A stretch of DNA of 64,000 bases from Paracyclopina nana (Eukaryota; Arthropoda; Copepoda; Cyclopoida; Cyclopettidae). The stretch lies in contig JAGUCH010000001.1 of NCBI GenBank assembly GCA_019096065.1, forward strand, positions 9,362,001 through 9,426,000. Reading direction: 5' to 3'. A model generated the notes under the pieces. It worked only from the letters and a program-made list of their open reading frames with translations. It did no database searches and was not told the DNA's origin. The translations under genes and the position numbers were made by a program. Positions 56,032 through 64,000 of the stretch are shown one piece after another (within the stretch, counting starts at the first letter, position 1; each line of letters opens with the position of its first letter).

Positions 56032-57845
56032 TTAGGTTGTAGCATCCTGCCTTTGAAGTGGTTGCAACTCATGCGGAGGGGCCGTTGCTGTGACATTGAT
56101 GTTAAAAGGAGCGTTGGGGGTACCCTGACGTCTTCTGGATCGCCAAAAGTTCCTAAGGGCTCCAATAGCCAGACATCCGCAAGTTAAGAAGGCAACTCCA
56201 ACAATCGAATAAAGGGCATAGTCTACCCAGGTCCATGATCCCTTGAGACTAGGGTAAGCCGCCTTGATCATCTTTAGAGTGTGCAAATCCATGGGGTGGT
56301 ACGTCGCGTTGCCAATGCTGGTGATTAATTGATGGATTTGGCTGTTGTCCGATTCCAATCTTTGTGCCCAGTGATCAATTTTTCCCGTATAGACTCGTTG
56401 AGGTACCATCGTTGTAAAGTCGGTAATCGGGAAGAGAACAAAGTTAGTTAAATCGACAAAACATTTATCGGGTACTTGGACTTTGGAGAAGCGGGGTAAA
56501 GCCTTGACGTCCACGGATCCGTCCTGGCATGTGACTCTCAAGTTGTTGTCATTTGCCGTGTACACTTGTACTTGGATTGGTCTGCCAGTGGTAATACATA
56601 ATCCCCGGGATACTTGGTCACTTCTAATTTACATAAGTTGAACGCTTTTTCATAGTCATTTGCAAATAGGGCCATTAAACAGTTGGGCATGGTTGCCTTG
56701 TAAAGAAAAGTGATGGAGGGGCACAAATAGTAATTATGGACATGGTGACATAACGTTACATCTAGATTGCTTAATACAAAATAATTCATGCTTTTGGGGT
56801 TAAAGGCTAGGACATCGTTTTCAGGCTTAATTTGGTAAAACTGCATTACGCCATTTGCATCAGGGAGTTGAAAAGGGAAGCTAGAATACTTCCACAAATC
56901 TAACAACATTTCGGAATTTGTAACTGGGACATGAGTCATAATTATAAATCCATATTCAGTGAATAATATACTAGATTCAAGCTGGAACAATTGTTGGGGG
57001 TCATCTATCAGAACATTTAAGTTGTGAGTTGCAGCCATTGCGTGAGCATTTGCTAAAGCTTCAGCAGCCTCTTCATACGATAACAAGCCAAATGAAAGTC
57101 TGTGGGCTGCAGCTTGTTGTACTACTGACACATAAACATCAATTTTCTGGTTAAGGGAGGAAATAACATGCTGAGTATATATTGCCAAAATGCTCGCTTC
57201 AATTGCTAGTGCATTTCTAGATACCATGGATTCCACTTTGTCTAATACCTTAGTAATCCGTTTAATGTTGTGACTATTTGTGCGGATATTGTTGTCAAGT
57301 CCCTCGATAAGATGGATCATCTTTTGCTGTCTGAATCTCAAATCCTCTATACCATTTGCCAATGCTTGTAGTTTTCCATTTTCAAATAATCCAAAAAGTG
57401 TGGCTCCTCCAACCATACCAGCAAGGCCTGCTAACAGAATTCCAATGAATCGTTTCTCTCTGGTGGCTATTGGGTTGGTGCCAGTTTTCTTCAAGTAGTA
57501 ATTGGTCACGTCCATGTACTTTGACTCAAGCTGAGTGTACTCTTCCATAGTTGCACCTGCCAAATGTGTTAGGTCCGCATTGGTTGGGTGTGCTGCGCTT
57601 GCTCGCTGTAGTATGGAAGCCAGTCTTTTTGCCCCAAGTATATACGTAGCCAAGTCCGTGATATTTACAGGTGTCAGTATGTGGGCGTAGTTCAGTGACA
57701 AGACAGCTGTTCCCAAATGGTGAAAGCCGTATTGGGCTCCGGCAGTGTCGTTGGTCACAATGTTATCATCCGTAAGGCACTGCATGTAAAACAGATTTAG
57801 TGCGCAGTAAAATGTTATGCACCTGATCCAATTTAGTGGAGACAT
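56032..57845 (-). pseudogene. env: env gene of the errantivirus-like element, one frameshift
   Basis: The start ATG is at 57845, seven bases past the pol stop, and is followed by a hydrophobic signal sequence. A furin-type site REKR (57461-57450) precedes a hydrophobic Gly-rich fusion segment, then helical heptad regions, as in insect errantivirus and baculovirus F-type fusion proteins. The first frame ends at 56538. A second frame, from about 56565 to the stop at 56032, holds the rest of the ectodomain, a membrane anchor near 56170-56240 and a short cytoplasmic tail. A single-base shift near 56560 separates them, so the copy is defective unless the shift is programmed, which is unlikely here. 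Confidence 0.8.
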
Positions 57846-57852
57846 CTTGCTG

Positions 57853-58593
57853 TTACTTCTTCTTCTTAGTATAAGGCTTATAGGCAGGGTCTCTTGTTGG
57901 TAGTGGTAGGTCTTCAACGTTTATGTTGGCCTTTGCTGCTGCTCTCCTTGTAACTTGGGTTCCCGTGGAACTGCTGGCAGGCTTAGGATTCTGCTTTTTC
58001 GGTTCTGGTCGGTCAGGGTTTGGATATATAGGGGCTGCTAGGTCTCCTAGTGTGAATTCCTTAAAAGGTGATAGCAAGTCTCTAACTTTGCCGCTTAGAG
58101 AGGTTGGCTTTGGCTCCAGAGTTGGGCTAGGTGGGCTTTGTGGTTCCACCTTGATGGGGGTTTGATCTGTAATAGACTGAGGCTGCTGTTCCTCCGACTC
58201 CTTTTTATAAGGGATCGGTAAAGGAGTTGGGTCTTGGGGATTTAAGATGTGAATGTCATCAGGCAAAACTGTAAAATAACCTGAATTCCCCTCCCCATGT
58301 TTGCCGGGACACAGCGGATTTGCAGACGCTGCATTGTCATTTTTGCAAACTTGGCAACTTACATTTTTACTTAACTCACTGTTCTTTGTTGTCTCTGGCT
58401 CCTTGTGCAATTCTGTTGCCAAGTAAGGCCGCAGTCTGTTCACATGCACGAATCGGGTTTTCTTTGTAAGATAATTCTGGATAAGTGCATTCGTGTCGTC
58501 TCTCATGGCCAAAATTAAGTGCGGTCCTGTCCATTCACTCGAGATTTTTGGGTTGATTTTTCTTAGTTCTGGTTGGTGTAGCCATACTTGCAT
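57853..58593 (-). pseudogene. pol: pol C-terminus: integrase tail domain and Pro-rich extension
   Basis: It begins in the same frame as the preceding segment, separated from it by one TAA (58599-58597). It carries the GPHLI...VHVNRLRPY pattern typical of the C-terminal DNA-binding part of Gypsy integrases. About 190 Pro/Ser/Lys-rich residues follow, with a CxxC...C cluster near 58310-58360, and it ends in a Lys run. The long Pro-rich tail is unusual for pol and may be a separate accessory function. Confidence 0.65.
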
Positions 58594-58596
58594 TCC

Positions 58597-58899
58597 TTAT
58601 GTAAAAACCAAGTTAGACCTATTTTTGTTGTACTGTGCTGAGTAGTCAATTTTATAGCTTAGATTAGACTCCCTGGCTGCTTTTCTTGCCAACATTAGCC
58701 GTCGTTTTATCTCTGATGCATAGTCATCACCATAATAGATTCGATCTGGCAGATTTGGGTCCATCAAATTTGATCTGGGGTGTACTCCAAACATAAGATA
58801 GTAAGGTGAGTACCGAGTAGCTTTAGACACACCACTATTGTAGGTCAATTGCATGGCTGGTAACATTGCTTCCCATTCCAGTGTATTGGAGTCAATCAT
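58597..58899 (-). pseudogene. pol: pol fragment: end of the integrase core
   Basis: It holds the part of the integrase core after the frameshift, with the downstream helix region (typical WEAMLP...TYN and SPYYLMFG patterns). It ends at a premature TAA. It overlaps the large upstream pol frame by four bases in another frame. Confidence 0.72.
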
Positions 58900-61625
58900 T
58901 TTCTTGAGATAAGTGGCAATGTGCTTGTTAATAACTTCCGCTGCACTGTTACATGCTGGGTGGTAACCGATGTTTGCCTCTTATCAATTTCCATGTATTC
59001 GTATAAGGCCTTGCTCAAGTTTGACGTGAATTCCTTTCCTTGGTCTGTTACAAATACAAAAGGGGGTCCAAATCTACAGATCCAGCGATTGAACAGTGCG
59101 TGGGCCACAGTCTCTGGAGTTTTGTCCGGGAGTGCCACAAATTCAGCAAATTTGGTGAATGCATCTGTAATCACTAAAATAAACTTTTTGTTTGCCTCAC
59201 TTGTACGTAGTGGACCCATCAAATCCGCATGAACCCGCTCAAATGGTCCTCGAGGTTGTTCATGTGGTCGCAAGTGGGCATTGGGTTTGTAGGGCCGGGG
59301 TTTATTTTTGTCGCATTTCCAGCATTGGGATATGTAATCCTCAACATCCTTTTGCATTCTGGGCCAGTAAAATTCTTCTTTTAGTCTTTCCAAGGTTTTG
59401 TATATGGCCTTGTGACCCACAGCAGCATGGGCAGACTCCACCAAATCAGCATGTGTGATGGCGGGCGCCAATATTACCTTTAATCCTAGGAGTCCATCTT
59501 TGTAAAATAATATTCCATCCAATAGTTTGCAGTGTGATCCAATTTTCTCAGCTAGTTTTCTTAAATCCGTGGACATTGTCTTCATGTCTTCTTTTCGTAA
59601 CCATTTAATAATTGCATTGCATAAGCCATCATTTTTTTGCAGTTCAAACAAATCCATATTGTCTTTTTTTTTCTCATGTGTGTAAACTTCTTCACTTTTG
59701 AGGGCTTTGCTCTTTTCCATGAGCTCTGGTACATTTCGGGAGAAATAATCTGCTGGGTTAGCCTTACCTGGCCAGTGACGTACCACAAAGCTGTATTGAC
59801 ACATTTGATATTGAAGCCTGTTCAGTGTCCTGGTGTGTTGTTTTCCCAAATTTTCCAGTGGCTTGTGATCCGTGTATAATATAAATTTTGTACCAGTTAG
59901 ATAAGTGGAGTAATAATCGATGGCCCAAGTTGCTGCCAGTAATTCCAGTAAGTAAGGTGTGTAATTTGCTTCATGCTTTAGCAGGCTTCTTGAAGCATAG
60001 CTGATGGCTGTAGGCTTTCCATTTTGGTATTGCATGAGAACTGCTCCCAATCCTCCATTGTTTAACCCCATGTTGCCTTGGGCTGCGTCGACAAACAGAT
60101 GGTAAGGGAGTTTTGGATTAGGATACCCCAGAACTGGTTGGTCACACAAGGCTTTCACTAATGAGTTGAAAGCTTGAAGAGCTTCAGTAGGTAAGGTTCT
60201 TCTTGTCCATTCCAAATTTTTGCAAGTTAGAGCAGTCAATGGTTTAGCCAATTGGCTGAAATGCGGAATACAGCTGCGGAAGAAATTACACATACCAAGG
60301 AAAGCCCTGACGAGGTTGAGCTTGAGATTTGCTTGGCGTAGTCTTTTGAAACACTCCCTTAGTCCTTGTAGCATGTCTGTATGATCTGTTGCTTTCACCA
60401 GGATGTCATCGAGGTATAGTAGCACTCTAGTTGGTGTAAGTCCATCAAAAATTCTGTTCATCATCTTCTGAAAGCTGAGTGGCATTGCAGAGAGCCCAAA
60501 AGGTGCTCTTTTGAATTGGTAGTGCCCCAAGCCTGGCACATTAAAAGCTGTCACTGGTCTAGACTCGGGTGCCATTTCCATTTGGTGAAATCCCCACCTA
60601 AGGTCTAATTGTGAAAACAATTTAGTACCTGACCTGCCTATGTCATCGAGGCATTCATTGATGAGAGGAAGACGGTAATTGGAAGGTTTGGTGACTGCGT
60701 TGATTTGTCTATAATCCACCACTGGACGATAACCTGTAGATCCGTCTCCTAGTTTCTTTGGGACACAAAAAATGGGCGATGAATATTCGCTGGTACTTTT
60801 CTCAATTACTCCGACTTTTAACCACTGTTTGACACTGTCCTGAATAGTTTCCAAATGAGCTTGGGGAATAGGAAATTGCTTCTGATAAACTGGCGAATTA
60901 TTTAGCAGCTCGATATGGTGCTTGCCAAAGGTACTTCTTCCCAAGTCGTATTCTGACATGGAGATAACATCAGCATTCTCCAAAAGTAACTTGACATAGG
61001 CGTTTCGTTCATCCTCATTGCAAATATTTTTCAAACATTTTGAGTCTTCAATGAGTTGTAAAAGTGTCTTTTCCTCATAGGCTAACGGTGCCACTTTTTG
61101 TTGTGGTCTTACCTTTACGCTGGAATCCCCATTTTGTCCTCCAGGTCTTATACCTAGTGTGCCTGGGATTGCATTCGGTTTTTGCTGTGCCTTTGCACTC
61201 AGCAACTCGCCGACTTCCATAAGGTTGTCACAGGGGAACACTTCGCCAATTATAGTACCTTTCTTCAATTGTACTGGTTCCAGACCGTAGTTTACCACAT
61301 TGATCCAAGCTGTTCCATCCTCACCAGGTGTCACTATAAAGTCATTATTACAGATGGTTTCTGTTGGTATTCGGAGGGCCACTCCAACGTCCTTTTTATA
61401 GTAGTGTAGGGGTGCTTTAATCGATGTCATTGATGCAGACCTCTGAGGTACATAGAGATCATGCGTGAGGCACACTTGTTGAGGCTCTGAAATGAACACT
61501 TTATCAGTCACTGCATCATAAGCCAATTTGCCTTTTTTGATTAAGTCCATTCCGATGATACCATCCACTTGGAGATTGTCAGCCACATAAAAGGGCCTGG
61601 CAAATGTGACGCCAGGATTTGACAC
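58896..61625 (-). pseudogene. pol: pol: partial protease, reverse transcriptase, RNase H and integrase
   Basis: Approximate positions on the - strand: protease C-terminal part (IIGMD) 61600-61500, RT 60830-60310 with the YLDD active site near 60420, RNase H about 60090-59850 (FVDAAQG, then TDHKPL), integrase zinc finger (HxxxH...CxxC) about 59430-59300, and catalytic Asp residues in HADLMGP (about 59225) and VTDQGKEF (about 59050). No ATG opens the frame. Just after ANLKLNL (about 60315) the sequence jumps to AFLGMCNF; roughly 40-50 residues normally present between RT and the connection domain are missing in frame. The integrase frame shifts near 58965 before its catalytic Glu. The large size and clean frame elsewhere suggest a fairly young loss. 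Confidence 0.85.
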
Positions 61626-61660
61626 AAATGAGGCATTGCTTTTTTTGACTATAGGCCTAC

Positions 61661-61947
61661 CCGATTTTTTTTGCTCAGCTCTTCAGGGGCCCCATGGGGT
61701 TGCCAAAACACAAAAGATTTTTTCTCTACGTGCCCTGGAAGTCCCTCAAATCGACGATTTTTATCCGCCTAGCCATCCGCCATTTCGCCAATTTTTTTTA
61801 ACCCGGAGTTTTAATTTTTCCGTTAAATTGCCGCGCGTTAATTGCGTTGCGCTCCCCGTTGTGACGTCATCGTCATTCACAGTTCGTGAAAAACAGCTGA
61901 TTTTCTGCCCAACAGAAAAAAGAAGAATCAAAAAAGGCAGATGAAAC
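61661..61947. other. Spacer between the retroelement and the minisatellite
   Basis: A frame of 112 residues is open on the + strand (61606-61944), but it shows no known domain and spans the retroelement border. The stretch may contain the outer end of the foldback composite to its right, but no matching inverted end is visible inside the window. Confidence 0.35.
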
Positions 61948-62555
61948 AAGCCTCAAGATTCTTAGTGAAAAAGCCTCAAATTCGGCTGTCAAAGCAGCCT
62001 CAACACTTGCAGTCAAAAAGCCTCGTATTCGGCCGTCAAATCAGCCTCGGATTCGGCCGTCAAAAAGCCTCGGATTCGGCCTTCAAAGCAGCCTCAACAT
62101 TCACAGTCAAAAAGCCTCGGATTTGGCTATCAAAAGGCCTCGGATTCGGCTATCAAAAGGCCTCGGATTCGGCTATCAAAAGGCCTCGGATTCGGCCGTC
62201 AAAGCAGCCTCAAAATTCACAGTCAATAAGCCTTGGATTCGGCTATCAAAAAGCCTCGGATTCTGCCGTCAATGCAGCCTCGGATTCGGCCGTCAAAGCA
62301 GCCTCAAAATTCACAGTCAAAAAGCCTCGGATTCGGCCATCAAGTAGCCTCAAAATTCACAGTCAATAAGCCTCGGATTCGGCTATCAAAAAGCCTCGGA
62401 TTCTGCCGTCAACGCAGCCTCGGATTCGGCCGTCAAAGCAGCCTCAAAATTCACAGTCAAAAAGCCTCGGATTTTGCCGTGAAAAAGCATCGGATTCTGC
62501 CATCAAATAGCCTCAACATTCACAGTCAAAAAGCTTCGGATTTTGCCCGGAAATG
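61948..62555 (+). repeat. Left minisatellite array, about 26 units of 23-24 bp
   Basis: There are two main unit types: AGCCTCGGATTCGGCCGTCAA plus 2-3 bases, and AGCCTCAAAATTCACAGTCAA plus 2-3 bases, mixed in a loose higher-order pattern. The units lack stops in several frames, so they produce artificial long open frames rich in Lys, Ala and Ser. The same units occur inverted at 63310-63940. Confidence 0.9.
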
Positions 62556-62596
62556 TGGGGAATTGGGGGCTCTGAAAGTCAATTTCAGCTTTGAGT

Positions 62597-63171
62597 CCTA
62601 GGAAAATTGACTCTTGTTAATACACTGACTGGACTCGTTGAGAGAACTGTTGCAATTTTGCTGAAAGCTGCTTTGCATGTTTTCCCTGATGGCCAAGGAG
62701 ATGCTGAATGCTTGAGACACAACTCAACCAGATGAGCTTGACCTTGTCAATGTCCCTTCAGAGTCATCCCACTTGGTCCTAGATGATGAGCCATCCATAG
62801 CAGATGTATCTGAAGAAGAGGAACCAGAAGAAGCTATGGATGTTGATGAGGAGCCCTTGGGCAGCTTCAATTATCAGGCTCAAAGTGAGTAGCCTTTTTA
62901 ATTGTCACTCTCTTAGGATGGAATTTGACTGTATTTTTATATTACAGTTCATGCAACTGGCATTGGTGGAATACTTGCAATACCAACAATGGGGGAGTCT
63001 GCTAGATACCAGCTGGTGTCAGCTATTGAGCACAAAGGCTCTTTGGATTCATGGCACTACACTGCTCATGTCCTTGATGACAGCTCATTTTTTGAGGTGG
63101 ATGGAGGCAATCCCATAAAGATGTCTACTGGAGTTTCAAAATGCCAAGTGTTTTTGTATAAAAAACTGTGA
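62597..63171 (+). pseudogene. Broken fragment resembling the C-terminus of a ubiquitin-specific protease (C19)
   Basis: Exon a (to 62884) is joined by a GT-AG intron (62885-62947) to exon b (62948-63171, stop TGA); the phase is consistent. Exon b ends YQLVSAIEHKGSL...WHYTAHV...VDGG...VFLYKKL. This is the pattern of the catalytic His box and last strands of peptidase family C19, though the usual GHY is WHY. Exon a is acidic (EEEEPEEAMDVDEE). A second open segment (62597-62735) precedes it in another frame and stops at 62733, while the exon-a frame is closed at 62713; they look like one exon broken by a one-base shift. No start codon or Cys box is present. It could be a captured host fragment or the remains of an element-encoded gene. 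Confidence 0.55.
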
Positions 63172-63309
63172 TAAACATAATATATTTAATAGCAACATTT
63201 AAGATGATTAAAGATTGTAGTTGAGTAACTTTTATTTATCAAGTCCATTCAGTTTAATAGAGGACCATTATTAGAGAACTTTATTTTTTTCCTTGGCATT
63301 TAGCATATG
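63172..63309. other. AT-rich spacer before the right minisatellite
   Basis: This is AT-rich sequence directly after the USP-like stop. Reversed AATAAA-like words occur near 63280-63290. Nothing else is recognised. Confidence 0.3.
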
Positions 63310-63940
63310 GGCTCCGAATCCGAGGCTTTTTGAATGTGAATGTTGAGGCTGCTCGATGGCCGAATCCGAGTTTTTTTGACGGCCGAATCCGATGCTTTTG
63401 ACGGCCGAATCTGAGGCTTTTTGACTGTGAATGTTGAGGCTGCTTTTAACGGCCAAATCTGAGGCTTTTTTGACAGCCGAATCCGAGGCTTTTAGACTGT
63501 GAATGTTGAGGCTACTTTGATGGCCGTGGAGCGTATATTACGGACTCGCACGCTGTCACAATAAGGACAACACACATCATCATATAATCACCTGGAATAG
63601 GCGACAAGCTTGTAGTTCATGGCTTTTTGACTATGAATGTTGAGGCTGCTTTGACAGCCGGTTCCAAGGCTTTTTAATGGCCGAATCCGAGGCTTTTTGA
63701 CTATGAATGTTGAGGCTGCTTTGACAGCCGGTTCCAAGGCTTTTTGGCAATGAATATTGAGGCTGCTTTAATTGACGGCCGAATCCAAGGCATTTTGACG
63801 ATGAATATTGAGGCTGCTTCGACGGCCGAATCCAAGGCTTTTTGGCAATGAATATTGAGGCTGCTTTAATTGACGGCCGAATCCAAGGCATTTTGACGAT
63901 GAGTATTGAGGCTGCTTCGAAGGCCAAATCCATTTTTGAA
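63310..63940 (-). repeat. Right minisatellite array, inverted relative to the left one, with an insertion
   Basis: The units are reverse complements of the left array (GACGGCCGAATCCGAGGCTT and GACTGTGAATGTTGAGGCTG types). About 95 bp of unrelated sequence (63527-63620) interrupts it. A higher-order unit of about 98 bp is repeated twice between 63738 and 63935. The outer part uses TATTGAGG and CCAAGGC variants not seen in the left arm. Confidence 0.88.
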
Positions 63941-64000
63941 TGTTTGGGCTTTTGACGCCAAATTCCGTAATGGAATTTCGTTAACTCGGAGAGCTCGAAT

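Larger units (their letters stand above)
55788..61660 (-). mobile_element. Errantivirus-like Gypsy (env-bearing) retroelement, 5'-truncated and broken
   Basis: Read on the - strand the order is partial protease, reverse transcriptase, RNase H, integrase, Pro-rich tail, env, polypurine tract and LTR. There is no gag, no N-terminal protease and no 5' LTR; coding similarity fades at about 61626-61660. Lesions are an in-frame gap in the RT region near 60315, a frameshift near 58965, a stop at 58599-58597 and a frameshift in env near 56560. With these it cannot encode complete products. The family assignment comes from the domain order and the env type (furin site followed by a hydrophobic fusion segment). 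Confidence 0.87.
61948..63940. mobile_element. Foldback composite: inverted minisatellite arms around a protease-like gene fragment
   Basis: Arms of the same 23-24 bp repeat lie in opposite orientation at 61948-62555 and 63310-63940 and flank about 750 bp of unlike sequence with an intron-bearing USP-like fragment. The layout matches the three foldback elements elsewhere in the window, with longer arms. The outer ends and target duplication are not defined, because the right end is close to the window edge. Confidence 0.6.

Noticed and set aside
61941-62601. Overlapping long open frames rich in Lys, Ala and Ser on the + strand
   Set aside because: They are translations of the 23-24 bp minisatellite, open in more than one frame, so not evidence of protein.
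63271-63933. Open frames on the - strand inside the right array
   Set aside because: They are also translations of minisatellite units.

Overview
The window looks like nuclear DNA of an arthropod, probably an insect or crustacean. It has spliced genes with short exons and GT-AG introns, a biogenic-amine GPCR, and a TATA plus TCAG-type initiator promoter. It also carries an env-bearing Gypsy/errantivirus-like element and many small DNA transposons. The species cannot be named from the sequence. Exon borders were read by hand from splice sites and reading phase; none has been checked against transcripts.

Five host genes are supported. (1) + strand, 2001-3085: a secreted two-domain beta/gamma-crystallin-like protein in four exons. 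(2) - strand, 3540-11477, possibly starting at 17831: a Fez1/LZTS-family coiled-coil scaffold protein. (3) - strand, 29626-35473: a six-exon membrane di-iron fatty acid hydroxylase/sterol desaturase with all three His boxes. (4) - strand, 37401-37835: a small secreted Pro-rich protein built on a 9-residue repeat, with a clear promoter, 5' UTR intron and poly(A) signal. (5) - strand, 38933-42813: a 789-residue class A aminergic GPCR (octopamine/tyramine type) with a very long third intracellular loop and one GC-AG intron. These genes have no evident shared pathway.

The rest is introns, intergenic DNA and mobile elements. Six copies of one miniature inverted-repeat family share 15-bp ends; they fall in two subfamilies that differ in sequence but keep the same internal stems. 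Three foldback elements (26141-26849, 26966-27945, 48921-49408) have arms made of short degenerate repeats; two of them are flanked by direct repeats of at least 8 bp. A PIF/Harbinger-like MITE, a 388-bp near-perfect hairpin and a dispersed ~150-230 bp repeat with swapped module order are also present.

At the right end lies a 5'-truncated, broken errantivirus-like element (55788-61660). Beyond it, two long inverted arrays of a 23-24 bp minisatellite (61948-62555 and 63310-63940) enclose a broken, intron-containing fragment resembling the C-terminus of a ubiquitin-specific protease. This composite and the structurally conserved MITE family are the best candidates for something undescribed.
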